A program made the position numbers and the translations under genes. A stretch of 64,000 bases of DNA from Pacificibacter marinus (GTDB taxonomy: Bacteria; Pseudomonadota; Alphaproteobacteria; Rhodobacterales; Rhodobacteraceae): NCBI RefSeq assembly GCF_900109555.1, contig NZ_FNZV01000004.1, forward strand, positions 124,001 through 188,000. Direction: 5' to 3'. The notes under the pieces are model-generated. The model was not told the origin of the DNA and made no database searches. It saw only the letters and a list, made by a program, of their open reading frames with translations. How positions within the stretch are numbered: position 1 is the stretch's first letter; each line of letters begins with the position of its first letter. This document shows positions 43,368 through 52,747 of the stretch, in pieces.

Positions 43368-46300
43368 TTATTCGAATTCCACCAGCAGATCTTTGGCGTC
43401 GATCTGCGCGCCAGGAGTGATGTGCACAGCTTTCACAATGCCATCGTGATCCGCGGTGATCGAGGTTTCCATTTTCATCGCCTCAATGGTCAAAAGCACA
43501 TCGCCTTTAAGCACAGACTGACCGGCGATGATGGCAACTGTCGCCACAACGCCAGGCATTGGTGCCCCCACATGTGCCGCGTTGCCCAGTTCCGCTTTGG
43601 GGCGGGCAATGACTGTGGCGGCTGCAGAGCGATCTTTGACGCGTACTGTGCGCGGTTGGCCGTTGAGTTCAAAGAACACTTTGACCTCGCCTTCTTCATT
43701 TGGCTCGGACAGTGCAGAACAGCGTACTTCAAGTGTCACACCTGCGTCGATGGACACTGAAATTTGCTCATTCGGTTCCATTCCGTAAAAGAAATTCCGT
43801 GTCGGCAGAGCGCGCACTGGGCCGTAGGTTTCGTGGCGACCCATGTAGTCTGAGAACACTTTGGGATACATCAGGTAGCCGTTGAGATCTTCGTCATCGA
43901 TCTCGATACCTAGTTTTTCAGCAGCCTCGGCACGCGTGGCTTCTAGATCAACAGGTTTTAGGTGTTTGCCCGGGCGTTCCAAATTGGGTTTCTCGTCGCC
44001 GAGCACCTTGTTCAAAATGGTCTGAGGGAACCCAGCAGGGGGCTGACCCAAGTTGCCGCGCATCATATCGATCACGGAATCAGGGAAAGACACTTCTGTT
44101 GCAGGGTCTTCGACCTGCGCCCGTGTGATGCCTTGGGATACCATCATCAAAGCCATGTCGCCGACAACCTTGGACGACGGTGTCACTTTGACGATATCGC
44201 CGAACATCATGTTCACATCTGCATAGGCTTGTGCCACCTCATGCCAGCGTTCCTCTAGGCCAAGCGAGCGGGCTTGGGCTTTGAGATTGGTGAACTGACC
44301 GCCGGGCATTTCGTGCAGATACACTTCTGAGGCGGGTGCTTCTAGGCCGCTTTCAAAGGCAGCATATTGGTGACGCACTGCTTCCCAGTAGATCGACATC
44401 TCGCGGATTGCACCGATATCCAGCCCCGTGTTGCGCTCGGAAAAGCGCGTGGCCTCAACGATTGAGCCCAAGCATGGCTGGGATGTGCCGCCAGATAGCG
44501 CGTCCATCGCGACGTCAACCGCGTCAACGCCTGCATCTGCTGCGGCCAAAATGGTCGCGGCCGCAATGCCTGATGTGTCGTGCGTGTGGAAATGGATTGG
44601 TAGGCCAACTTCTTCTTTGAGTGCCTTGATCAACATGGTCGCTTGCGCGGGTTTGAGTAAACCTGCCATGTCTTTGAGACCCAAAATATGCGCCCCTGCG
44701 GCTTTCAAATCCTTGCCCATTTGGACGTAGTATTTGAGATCATATTTAGGGCGTGTTGGATCCAAAAGATCGCCTGTGTAGCAAATCGTGCCTTCGCAAA
44801 CTTTCCCACTGTCGATCACCGCATCCATCGCGACGCGCATGTTTTCAACCCAGTTCAGGCTGTCAAATACGCGGAACACATCAACGCCAGTCTCTGCGGC
44901 TTGTTTGACGAAAGATTGCACAACATTGTCAGGATAGTTGGTGTAACCAACGCCGTTTGACGCGCGAAGCAGCATTTGCGTCATGATATTTGGCATGTGC
45001 GCGCGGATATCACGCAGGCGCTGCCATGGGCATTCTTGCAAGAAACGATACGCGACATCAAATGTCGCCCCGCCCCAACATTCGACTGAAAACAGTTGTG
45101 GGAGATTGGCAGAATAAGCGGGTGCCGCGTTGATCATATCGATCGAGCGCATGCGTGTGGCCAGCAACGATTGGTGACCATCGCGCATTGTGGTGTCTGT
45201 GATTAAAAGTTGCTTTTGTGCCAGCATCCAATCGGCCACACCTTGCGGGCCTTTTTCTTCCAAAATCTGACGTGTGCCTGCCTTGGGCGTATTGGTGCGC
45301 GGCTGTGGCGCAATCGGTGTGCGCGCATCTGCTGCAGGTTTTGGACGCCCCGCAGTTTCTGGGTGCCCGTTTACTGAGATATCCGCGAGATAGGTCAAGA
45401 TTTTCGTCGCACGGTCGCGGCGTGGTTTGAAATCAAACAGCTCGGGCGTGTCGTCGATGAATTTGGTGGAATACTCGTTGGACACAAATGTCGGATGTTT
45501 GAGCAGGTTTTCGACGAAAGCAATATTGGTGGACACGCCTCGAATACGGAACTCGCGCAGCGCGCGGTCCATGCGGGCAATCGCCGCTTCTGGAGTGCGT
45601 GCCCATGCGGTCACTTTGGTCAACAAGCTGTCGTAATAGCGCGTGATGACAGCGCCGGAATAGGCCGTGCCGCCGTCCAAACGAATGCCCATGCCTGTTG
45701 CAGACCGGTAGGTGGTGATGCGACCATAATCAGGGATGAAGTTGTTGGTGGGGTCCTCGGTGGTGACGCGACACTGGATCGCGTGGCCGTCGAGTTTCAC
45801 ATCGTATTGGCTGGCAACGCCTGTCGCCGCCGTCAAAGATTTGCCTTCAGCGATCAAAATCTGCGCCCGCACGATGTCGATGCCCGTGACTTCTTCGGTG
45901 ATGGTGTGTTCCACCTGAACGCGGGGGTTCACTTCGATGAAGTAAAACTTGCCGCTGTCCATATCCATCAAAAATTCAACAGTACCGGCACATTCATAAT
46001 GAACGTGTTCACAGATTTTTTTGCCCAAAGCGCAGATTTCTTCGCGCTGGGTTTCTGACAGATAGGGGGCAGGGGCGCGTTCAACGACTTTTTGATTGCG
46101 GCGTTGAACCGAACAATCGCGCTCATACAGGTGATAGATGTTGCCATGGCTGTCGCCCAAGATTTGGACTTCGACGTGGCGCGCCCGTACGATCATTTTC
46201 TCTAAGTAGCCTTCGCCATTGCCGAATGCGGCTTCGGCTTCGCGGCGACCTTCTTTGACTTTTTCTTCTAGCTCTTCTTCATTGAACACAGGACGCATGC

Positions 46301-46808
46301 CGCGTCCGCCGCCGCCCCAAGAGGCTTTGAGCATCAGTGGAAAACCCACCTCTGCGGCCTCTTTGCGGATTGCGTCAAAATCGTCACCCAAAACTTCGGT
46401 GGCTGGAATGACAGGAACACCAGCTTGCATCGCGACTTTGCGGGCCGAGGCTTTGTCGCCAAGTTCGCGCATGGTTTTGGCTTTTGGGCCAATAAAGGCG
46501 ATGCCAGCCTCAACGCAGGCATCAACGAATTCGGGGTTTTCGGACAAAAGGCCGTAACCGGGGTGAATGGCATCGGCGCCAGACAGTTTGGCAACACGAA
46601 TGATTTCTTCGATCGACAGATAGGCCGCAACAGGCCCCATGCCTTCACCTACTTTATAAGCTTCGTCCGCTTTGAAACGGTGCAAGGACAGCTTATCTTC
46701 TTCGGCGTAGACCGCGACCGTGCGTTTCCCCATCTCGTTTGCGGCACGCATTACGCGGATCGCAATTTCGCCACGGTTGGCGATGAGAATTTTTTTGAAA
46801 TCGGCCAT
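43368..46808 (-). CDS. pyc: Pyruvate carboxylase
   Basis: A 1,146-residue single-chain enzyme that makes oxaloacetate from pyruvate, bicarbonate and ATP, feeding the citrate cycle and gluconeogenesis. Order of domains: biotin carboxylase with ATP-grasp (residues 1 to about 460, with KILIANRGEIAIRVMRAANE and the Gly-rich KASWGGGGRGM), carboxyltransferase (about 535-835, DTTMRDGHQSLLATRMRS and GLKDMAGLLKP), PYC_OADA domain, and the biotinyl domain with the carrier Lys in IEAMKMETSITA near the C-terminus. Length is typical of the alpha4 form. A separate gene with its own terminator. Confidence 0.97.
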   Translation of the reverse strand: MADFKKILIANRGEIAIRVMRAANEMGKRTVAVYAEEDKLSLHRFKADEAYKVGEGMGPVAAYLSIEEIIRVAKLSGADAIHPGYGLLSENPEFVDACVEAGIAFIGPKAKTMRELGDKASARKVAMQAGVPVIPATEVLGDDFDAIRKEAAEVGFPLMLKASWGGGGRGMRPVFNEEELEEKVKEGRREAEAAFGNGEGYLEKMIVRARHVEVQILGDSHGNIYHLYERDCSVQRRNQKVVERAPAPYLSETQREEICALGKKICEHVHYECAGTVEFLMDMDSGKFYFIEVNPRVQVEHTITEEVTGIDIVRAQILIAEGKSLTAATGVASQYDVKLDGHAIQCRVTTEDPTNNFIPDYGRITTYRSATGMGIRLDGGTAYSGAVITRYYDSLLTKVTAWARTPEAAIARMDRALREFRIRGVSTNIAFVENLLKHPTFVSNEYSTKFIDDTPELFDFKPRRDRATKILTYLADISVNGHPETAGRPKPAADARTPIAPQPRTNTPKAGTRQILEEKGPQGVADWMLAQKQLLITDTTMRDGHQSLLATRMRSIDMINAAPAYSANLPQLFSVECWGGATFDVAYRFLQECPWQRLRDIRAHMPNIMTQMLLRASNGVGYTNYPDNVVQSFVKQAAETGVDVFRVFDSLNWVENMRVAMDAVIDSGKVCEGTICYTGDLLDPTRPKYDLKYYVQMGKDLKAAGAHILGLKDMAGLLKPAQATMLIKALKEEVGLPIHFHTHDTSGIAAATILAAADAGVDAVDVAMDALSGGTSQPCLGSIVEATRFSERNTGLDIGAIREMSIYWEAVRHQYAAFESGLEAPASEVYLHEMPGGQFTNLKAQARSLGLEERWHEVAQAYADVNMMFGDIVKVTPSSKVVGDMALMMVSQGITRAQVEDPATEVSFPDSVIDMMRGNLGQPPAGFPQTILNKVLGDEKPNLERPGKHLKPVDLEATRAEAAEKLGIEIDDEDLNGYLMYPKVFSDYMGRHETYGPVRALPTRNFFYGMEPNEQISVSIDAGVTLEVRCSALSEPNEEGEVKVFFELNGQPRTVRVKDRSAAATVIARPKAELGNAAHVGAPMPGVVATVAIIAGQSVLKGDVLLTIEAMKMETSITADHDGIVKAVHITPGAQIDAKDLLVEFE

Positions 46809-46937
46809 AGTTCTATCTTCCCCTAAAGCTATTATAGCATCAATACGCTAAGATTTTTTCTGCATTGCAGCAAACACTATTTGTATCGATGTCATTATCT
46901 GCGTTTGGCGTCTTGTAATGTTAGCGCAAACAAAAGG

Positions 46938-46977
46938 GAAGGGTTCAGAGCCAAAGCGTGCCACATAGGCTCTGAAC
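46938..46977 (-). terminator. Terminator of the MFS gene
   Basis: GTTCAGAGCC (46943-46952) is the exact inverse of GGCTCTGAAC (46968-46977). On the minus strand CTTCCCTTTTG follows. It lies 26 bases behind the transporter stop. Confidence 0.7.
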
Positions 46978-47002
46978 AAGGTCAGTATTTGTCTTGAAAT
47001 CA

Positions 47003-48541
47003 TTATTTGGGGGCGTGTCCCTGAAGCATTTCTTCTTTCAAGAACAAAGATATGACAAACGCGATGGCCAAAAGACTCGCGACGATCCAGTAAATTGGAG
47101 TGACCGCGTCGGTGACAGACACTGCAATCTGGCTTTTGATCTCAATCGGCAGTTTGGCTAAAAGTTGTGGCCCCAATTCAGCAACAGAGCTCATACCTTC
47201 GACATGCACACCGCCCATGGCGTTGGCCACGCCCGAGGCAAAGATCGCGCCAAACAGGGCAACGGCGACAGAGCCACCAATTTGGCGAAACAAAACGCCA
47301 GCGGCGGTGGCTGTCCCCAATTGCGCGCGTGGCACAGTGTTTTGTACCGCGGTTGTGATGACGGGAAAGTTCATCCCAAGACCGGAGCCAAACAATATCA
47401 AAGCGCCGTAAAAGAGTGGGTTGGCCATCTCAGGTGAGATTTGCGTGAGCCCAAGTGCGCCAAAGGTGGCCAAAAAGGTGCCGATGATTGGCAAAATGCG
47501 GTAGCGCCCTGTTCTGCCCATGTAACGCCCTGCAATTGTTGAACCTGTCAGGATACCAACGGTCAGCGGGATAAGTTGCAGACCAGAACTTGTCGCGCTC
47601 GCGCCTTTTGCCATTTGCAAAAAGACTGGTAAAAAGGTGATTGACCCCAACATCGCCGCACCTGTGAGCAGGGCCAAAAGTGTGGTGACGGTGAACACGT
47701 TCATCTTAAAGAGGGACAGGGGCAAAATAGGTTCTGCGGCCCGTAGTTCTGAGACGATAAATGCAGTTGTTGAGGCGACAAACAGCGTCATCAAACCAAT
47801 CGCTTCCAAGCTAGACCATGCGATTTCTTTGCCGCCAAGTGCCGTGACCAGCACCAAAGACGCCAACGCGAGCGTTAGGGATATGGCCCCTGCAAAGTCA
47901 ATCGCAGGTGATTTGCGTACGCCCGTTGGTTTGAAACTCACCAAAAAGCCAACCAACGCCAAAGCGCCAATCGGTAGATTGATAAAGAAAATCCAGTGCC
48001 AGCTGAGTGCATCAACAAACCAGCCGCCCAAAAGAGGGCCGATGACGGAAGACAGACCAAAAACGCCAGCGAACACACCTTGGATTTTGCCGCGATCTTT
48101 GGGGGGCAAAACGTCACCGATGATTGACAGCGCCAGTACAAAAAGCCCGCCGCCGCCGAGCCCTTGGACAGCTCGTGCCAAAATCAAGAACACCATTGAA
48201 GATGCCAGACCACATAAAACGGATCCGACCAAAAAGATGGAAACTGAGATGAATACCACATTACGTCGACCATATAGGTCGCCAAATTTACCATACAGTG
48301 GTGCTGCGATGGTCGACGCCAAAATATAGGATGTCACCACCCATGACAGATGATTGAGTCCGCCAAGGTCGGCGACGATTGTGGGCAATGCAGTTGAGAC
48401 AATGGTTTGATCCAACGCCGCCAAAAGCAATAAAACTGCGACTGATGCGATCACCAATCTAACCGATGTGGTTGGGGCGCTGTGTTCCGTTTGTGCGTTG
48501 TGGGGCGGGGGTGATTCGATGGGGGGAGATGTATTCGTCAT
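47003..48541 (-). CDS. MFS transporter, DHA2 (EmrB/QacA) family drug exporter
   Basis: A 512-residue inner membrane exporter with 14 expected spans. The first span carries LLLLAALDQTIVSTALPTIV (motif D1 of the DHA2 family, with the membrane Asp). Motif A is LYGKFGDLYGRRNVV, and motif C-type glycines follow in VFGLSSVIGPLLGGWFVD. The start is taken at ATG 48541; the frame runs further upstream but into the operator region. The gene is divergent from a MarR gene and shares with it a 131-base region that holds a 12-bp palindrome, so MarR very probably represses it. Exported compounds unknown. Confidence 0.9.
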   Translation of the reverse strand: MTNTSPPIESPPPHNAQTEHSAPTTSVRLVIASVAVLLLLAALDQTIVSTALPTIVADLGGLNHLSWVVTSYILASTIAAPLYGKFGDLYGRRNVVFISVSIFLVGSVLCGLASSMVFLILARAVQGLGGGGLFVLALSIIGDVLPPKDRGKIQGVFAGVFGLSSVIGPLLGGWFVDALSWHWIFFINLPIGALALVGFLVSFKPTGVRKSPAIDFAGAISLTLALASLVLVTALGGKEIAWSSLEAIGLMTLFVASTTAFIVSELRAAEPILPLSLFKMNVFTVTTLLALLTGAAMLGSITFLPVFLQMAKGASATSSGLQLIPLTVGILTGSTIAGRYMGRTGRYRILPIIGTFLATFGALGLTQISPEMANPLFYGALILFGSGLGMNFPVITTAVQNTVPRAQLGTATAAGVLFRQIGGSVAVALFGAIFASGVANAMGGVHVEGMSSVAELGPQLLAKLPIEIKSQIAVSVTDAVTPIYWIVASLLAIAFVISLFLKEEMLQGHAPK

Positions 48542-48602
48542 GTGCGATCCTATTGCCAGTCCGTTTGGGGCTGTGGCTTGGCCTGTGATGTAACGTTTCA
48601 CT

Positions 48603-48627
48603 ATATATGTGTCAATGACACATATAT
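48603..48627. promoter_or_regulatory. Probable MarR operator
   Basis: ATATATGTGTCA, one A, then its exact inverse TGACACATATAT: a perfect 12-bp inverted repeat between the MFS gene start (48541) and the MarR gene start (48672). Its size and place match operators of MarR dimers that repress both genes. Confidence 0.75.
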
Positions 48628-48671
48628 GACATTCGCACACACTTGACGTGCGCATATAAAAATGGCACCCA

Positions 48672-49277
48672 ATGCGCATGTCGCAAAAAACAACACCATC
48701 TTCGATCGTCTCATCGCAAAATTCACCGCGTCCATGCGACCCCCGCGTGCTCAGCCGCATTCCAGAACTGCTGGATCAAAAAGGGTTTTCGCCTGAAGCA
48801 ATCGAAGCGTTGTTACAGTTTGATGTTGCCAATTTTCAGTGGCGGCGGATGTGGGAACGCGAGGAATTTCGCGGTAAAGTTTTAAAAGGTCTGAGTGACA
48901 CGTTGGAAGCCGCTTTGTTGCAGGGGCTTATTTCAGTGGCGCGTATTCAAGATGGCATTGGTCGGCCCGAACCTATGGCGCCGACTGTTGGTTTGGTGGC
49001 CGAAATGATGCAGGTCGATCCCTCGCGCGCTTCGCGAATTGTCGCAGATCTGGTCTCGCGTGGTTATGTTGAGCGCAGCGTGGCTCAGGATGACGCCCGC
49101 AAATCAGTCCTGATTGTAATGCCAAAAGGTTACGGACTTCTGGATGAATTCATGCAATCTAAATGGCTTTTGTTGATCCAGACCTTTGACGGTTGGGGGG
49201 ATGACGATATCATGATGTTTTCAAAGTTGTTCCAGCGCTTTGCCAGCTCTCTTGAACACGTTGTGCAGCAGCCCTAA
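48672..49277 (+). CDS. MarR family transcriptional regulator
   Basis: A 201-residue winged helix regulator. The DNA-binding part is LVAEMMQVDPSRASRIVADL followed by VSRGYVERSVAQDDARKSVL, the recognition helix and beta wing with the conserved D-x-R motif. The N-terminal 55 residues are longer than in short MarR proteins and include a helical dimer arm. It starts at ATG 48672, 44 bases behind the palindrome. It is divergent from the MFS exporter, the classical emrR-emrAB-like layout. Confidence 0.88.
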   Translation: MRMSQKTTPSSIVSSQNSPRPCDPRVLSRIPELLDQKGFSPEAIEALLQFDVANFQWRRMWEREEFRGKVLKGLSDTLEAALLQGLISVARIQDGIGRPEPMAPTVGLVAEMMQVDPSRASRIVADLVSRGYVERSVAQDDARKSVLIVMPKGYGLLDEFMQSKWLLLIQTFDGWGDDDIMMFSKLFQRFASSLEHVVQQP

Positions 49278-49394
49278 GCGGACTTGCTGAATCTGGCTTG
49301 GACAGGTGCGCGATGCGCGATTTTGCCAAATTGAACCGCGAACAATTGCAGAACACCCTTTTCCTCGCCGCATGTCTGCATTAACGTTGCAGTT

Positions 49395-52052
49395 ATGAGT
49401 AGATTTGATGAAGAAGACGCCTTTGAGGCCGCCGTTGCCCCCAGTGGGGGTTCTTTGACGCAACGCGCTATGGCGGCGCGGCCCATGCCTTATTTGGATG
49501 GGCTTAATCCCGCGCAACGCGAAGCTGTCGAGACCTTGGATGGTCCCGTTTTGATGCTGGCGGGGGCTGGTACTGGTAAAACCAAAGCTTTGACTTGCCG
49601 CATCGCGCATCTGCTCAACACGGGGCGGGCGCGCCAGAACGAAATTCTGGCCGTGACTTTTACCAATAAAGCCGCGCGTGAAATGAAAAGCCGCGTGTCT
49701 GATTTGATGGGAAATCCTGTCGCGGGCATGCCGTGCTTGGGGACGTTCCACTCGGTCTGTGTCAAACAATTGCGCCGTCACGCCGAACTTGTGGGTCTGA
49801 AATCCAATTTCACGATTTTGGACACAGATGATGTGGTGCGCTTGCTCAAACAGCTGATCAAAGCCGAAGGCATTGACGAAAAACGCTGGCCAGCGCGTCA
49901 ACTTGCCGGTGTGATCGACGCATGGAAAAACCGTGCGCTGACGCCTGCCAAAGTGTCCGCGTCTGATGATGAGGCATTTAACGGCTATGGCGTAAAACTT
50001 TACCGCCAATATCAAGACCGTCTCAAGGCGTTGAATGCCTGTGATTTTGGCGATCTTTTGCTGCACATGGTGACGATATTTCAGACCCACCCCGATCTGC
50101 TGGATCAGTATCAACGCTGGTATAAATACATTTTGGTGGACGAGTACCAAGATACCAACGTCGCGCAATATTTATGGCTGCGTTTGCTTGGGGCTGCGCA
50201 TAAAAACGTCTGCTGTGTTGGCGATGATGATCAATCGATTTACGGTTGGCGCGGGGCCGAAGTTGGCAATATCTTGCGCTTTGAAAAAGATTTTCCGGGC
50301 GCGAAAGTCGTGCGGCTGGAACAAAACTACCGCTCTACGCCGCATATTCTTGCCGCCGCTTCGGGGGTGATTGCGGGCAATTCGAACCGTCTGGGTAAAG
50401 AGTTATGGACGGCAGAAACCGATGGCGAATTGGTGCGCTTGATCGGTCATTGGGATTATGAGGATGAGGCGCGCTCAATTGGCGAGAAGATTGAAGATCT
50501 CCGCGATGGAAAAGCACTTGAGGCTAGGAAGCGGTACAATCCTCGATCAACGAGTTTTGCTGCGGAATTGGAGCGCCTCATCAAAAAGGGATTGCCGCCC
50601 GAAAGCGAAGACGAATACCTGACACGAGTATTTACAACCGGAGCCGTTTATACTGACTTAAAAATTCAAAATACCGTTTTGGCATTGTTGCGTGACAAAC
50701 CAAATGCAGAGAACATGCTGAAGTCGGTACTCGCAAGTCCTGTAGACCGCTTCTCTCCTGATGAAATGGCCATTTTGGTGCGTGCCTCACATCAAATGCG
50801 TGCCTTTGAGGATCGCTTTCTCAAGATCGGTTTGGCTTACCGCGTCATTGGCGGGCCAAAATTTTACGAGCGTTTGGAATGTCGTGATGCCATCGCCTAT
50901 TTCCGTGTGGTGATGCAGCCCGAAGACGATTTAGCGTTCGAGCGCATTATCAACACGCCCAAACGTGGTGTCGGCCCAAAAGCCTTGCTTGATATTCAAT
51001 CAATGGCCCGTTCCAATGGTGTGTCTTTGAAAGAAGGCGCGCGTTTGGCCGTTCAAGAGGGGCTGCTTAAAGGCAAAGCTAAGGGCGCTGTGGCGGAATT
51101 GGTCACTCAACTTGATACATGGTCGTCGCTGGCCGAGCAACAAATCCGCTATCCTGGCCTTGATGACGAAGATGCTGTGGTCGAATCAGTCGATTACGTG
51201 CCCGCTGAGATTACCCATGTTGAATTGGCCGAGCGCATTTTGGATGAGAGCGGCTACACGACGATGTGGCAGAACGATAAAAACCCTGATTCTCCCGGGC
51301 GTTTGGAGAACCTCAAAGAGCTGGTCAAAGGCTTGGATGAGCACGACAACCTCAGCGGATTTTTGGAGAATGTGGCGTTGAGTGTCGACAATGATGCCAA
51401 CGAATACGATCCAAAAGTCACCATCATGACGCTGCACGGGGCCAAGGGGCTTGAGTTTCCCGTGGTGTTTTTGCCCGGTTGGGAAGAAGGCCTTTTCCCA
51501 TCGCAGCGGTCTATGGATGAAAGTGGCTTGAGTGGCCTCGAGGAAGAGCGGCGCTTGGCCTATGTGGGAATCACCCGCGCCGAAGAGCTGTGCACGATTT
51601 CCTTTGCGTCGAATCGTCCTGTATTTGGCCAATGGCAGTCGCAATTGCCGTCGCGCTTTATCGATGAAATCCCCGAAGAGCATGTCGATGTGTTGAGCCC
51701 CGCCAGTATGGGCAGTGGGTTTGGTTCGCCGCGCAGTGGCGATGGGTTTGGCGGCGGGTCTGCATCTTTCGATGACCGTGTGTCCGACGCTGATGTCTAT
51801 AATTCTCCTGGTTGGAAGCGACTGAAAAGCCGTGCGCAGCGCAGTCCTGCGGCCAAACCCGTGACGCTGAATGTAAAAGCCACAACATCTTTCACGACGG
51901 GCGAACGGGTGTTTCATATCAAATTTGGCTATGGTGAAGTTATGGATATCGACGGCGATAAGCTGACGATTGAATTTGATCATGCTGGGTCAAAAAAGCT
52001 TGTGGCGAGTTTCGTCAAACCTGCATCCGAGGCCAGTGACGCCCCTTTTTAA
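49395..52052 (+). CDS. uvrD: UvrD/PcrA family DNA helicase with an internal insertion
   Basis: An 885-residue superfamily 1A 3'-5' helicase for excision and mismatch repair. Motifs: LAGAGTGKTKALT (I) near residue 55, AVTFTNKAAREMKSR (Ia), LVDEYQDTN (II) near 247, GDDDQSIYGWRGAEV (III), RLEQNYRST (IV), and late HGAKGLEFPVVFLPGWEEGL (V) and ERRLAYVGITRAEE (VI). Between IGEKIEDLRDGKA and SPDEMAILVRASHQ (residues about 375-453, bases about 50512-50755), where relatives have only a short linker, about 80 extra residues occur with a rather different base composition. The C-terminus ends with a Tudor-like domain (GERVFHIKFGYGEVMDIDGD). Confidence 0.93.
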   Translation: MSRFDEEDAFEAAVAPSGGSLTQRAMAARPMPYLDGLNPAQREAVETLDGPVLMLAGAGTGKTKALTCRIAHLLNTGRARQNEILAVTFTNKAAREMKSRVSDLMGNPVAGMPCLGTFHSVCVKQLRRHAELVGLKSNFTILDTDDVVRLLKQLIKAEGIDEKRWPARQLAGVIDAWKNRALTPAKVSASDDEAFNGYGVKLYRQYQDRLKALNACDFGDLLLHMVTIFQTHPDLLDQYQRWYKYILVDEYQDTNVAQYLWLRLLGAAHKNVCCVGDDDQSIYGWRGAEVGNILRFEKDFPGAKVVRLEQNYRSTPHILAAASGVIAGNSNRLGKELWTAETDGELVRLIGHWDYEDEARSIGEKIEDLRDGKALEARKRYNPRSTSFAAELERLIKKGLPPESEDEYLTRVFTTGAVYTDLKIQNTVLALLRDKPNAENMLKSVLASPVDRFSPDEMAILVRASHQMRAFEDRFLKIGLAYRVIGGPKFYERLECRDAIAYFRVVMQPEDDLAFERIINTPKRGVGPKALLDIQSMARSNGVSLKEGARLAVQEGLLKGKAKGAVAELVTQLDTWSSLAEQQIRYPGLDDEDAVVESVDYVPAEITHVELAERILDESGYTTMWQNDKNPDSPGRLENLKELVKGLDEHDNLSGFLENVALSVDNDANEYDPKVTIMTLHGAKGLEFPVVFLPGWEEGLFPSQRSMDESGLSGLEEERRLAYVGITRAEELCTISFASNRPVFGQWQSQLPSRFIDEIPEEHVDVLSPASMGSGFGSPRSGDGFGGGSASFDDRVSDADVYNSPGWKRLKSRAQRSPAAKPVTLNVKATTSFTTGERVFHIKFGYGEVMDIDGDKLTIEFDHAGSKKLVASFVKPASEASDAPF

Positions 52053-52276
52053 GGATGAAAGCCTTGTGCTTTATCTGGTCGCGCCCGGCATTGTTGCGGT
52101 GCGTGCAAACGCGATGTCTGGAGTGTCGTGTATGAGCGAGCCTGTCTGAGGTGTCGCTTTGTCCGCCATTTGAATGCACGGCATTCCGATAGGCATAATC
52201 CCCGTTTCACCTTTTATCGAAAGACCTGCGGCGGATACGCTGTTGGATCGGGCTGCGTGCTGTGGCCATTGCACAT
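52053..52276. other. Intergenic stretch between uvrD and the small RNA array
   Basis: It lies between the 3' ends of uvrD (plus) and the small RNA array (minus). I see no gene and no further loop of the CCUCCUCCC kind. A minus-strand open frame here has no recognisable protein features. Confidence 0.4.
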
Positions 52277-52313
52277 AAAAACACCCGCGCCAGGGAGGAG
52301 GAGGCGCGGGTGT
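52277..52313 (-). terminator. Terminator of the small RNA array (last hairpin)
   Basis: ACACCCGCGCC and GGCGCGGGTGT form a perfect 11-bp stem around the loop TCCTCCTCCCT; on the minus strand TTTT follows. The last CCUCCUCCC hairpin therefore doubles as the Rho-independent terminator of the whole transcript. Confidence 0.85.
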
Positions 52314-52346
52314 CTTTTGTCGAACCACGAGGGAGGATCGGGTTCG
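52281..52346 (-). ncRNA. CcsR-like small RNA, unit 6 (last)
   Basis: Two hairpins read on the minus strand: a 6-bp stem CGAACC/GGTTCG (52321-52346) whose loop holds a shortened CCTCCC, and the perfect 11-bp terminator hairpin at 52281-52313 with loop TCCTCCTCCCT. Confidence 0.7.
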
Positions 52347-52356
52347 GAAACTGAAT

Positions 52357-52427
52357 GCGGCAGTGTCAGGGAGGAAGGAGACGCTGCCGCCTTGGCTAAG
52401 GTCCCTCAGGGAGGAGGAGAAGAGACC
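52357..52427 (-). ncRNA. CcsR-like small RNA, unit 5
   Basis: Two hairpins: GGTC/GACC-based stem at 52400-52427 with loop holding CTCCTCCTCCCT, and an 11-bp stem with one wobble pair at 52357-52390 with loop TCCTTCCTCCCT. The second loop has a T inserted into the motif. Confidence 0.7.
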
Positions 52428-52460
52428 AAAGAAGGTGTGGGTGTTGAACCCGAATTTTTT

Positions 52461-52530
52461 GCGGTGATGTCAGGGAGGAGGAGACATCACCGCCTTGCTT
52501 TAGATCCCTCAGGGAGGAGGAGGAAGGATC
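52461..52530 (-). ncRNA. CcsR-like small RNA, unit 4
   Basis: Two hairpins: 52503-52530 (GATCC/GGATC stem, imperfect above) and 52461-52493, a perfect 11-bp stem GCGGTGATGTC/GACATCACCGC. Both loops hold TCCTCCTCCCT. Confidence 0.75.
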
Positions 52531-52562
52531 CAAATGAGCGTGGGCGTTTGGCCCGAATTTCT

Positions 52563-52631
52563 GCGGTGACGTCAGGGAGGAGGAGACATCACCGCCTTGC
52601 TTTAAGTCCCTCAGGGAGGAGGAGGAAGGAC
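52563..52631 (-). ncRNA. CcsR-like small RNA, unit 3
   Basis: Two hairpins: 52606-52631 (GTCC/GGAC stem) and 52563-52595, an 11-bp stem with one wobble pair. Both loops hold TCCTCCTCCCT. The unit is almost a copy of unit 4, 102 bases away. Confidence 0.75.
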
Positions 52632-52664
52632 CAAAGAGCGTGTGGGCGTTAAGCCCGAATTCTT

Positions 52665-52731
52665 GCGATGAAGCAGGGAGGAGGAAGCTTCACCGCGTGG
52701 TCTTCAAGGCTTTAGGGAGGAGGAAAAAGCC
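52665..52731 (-). ncRNA. CcsR-like small RNA, unit 2
   Basis: Two hairpins: GGCTTT/AAAGCC at 52708-52731 and GAAGC/GCTTC, extended outward to about 10 bp with one mismatch, at 52665-52696. Both loops hold TTCCTCCTCCCT. Confidence 0.75.
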
Positions 52732-52747
52732 AAGAATTCCAATATGT

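Noticed and set aside
52071-52328. An 85-codon minus-strand frame between uvrD and the small RNA array.
   Set aside because: Its first part lies inside the terminator hairpin of the small RNA array, and its residue pattern shows no domain or signal.
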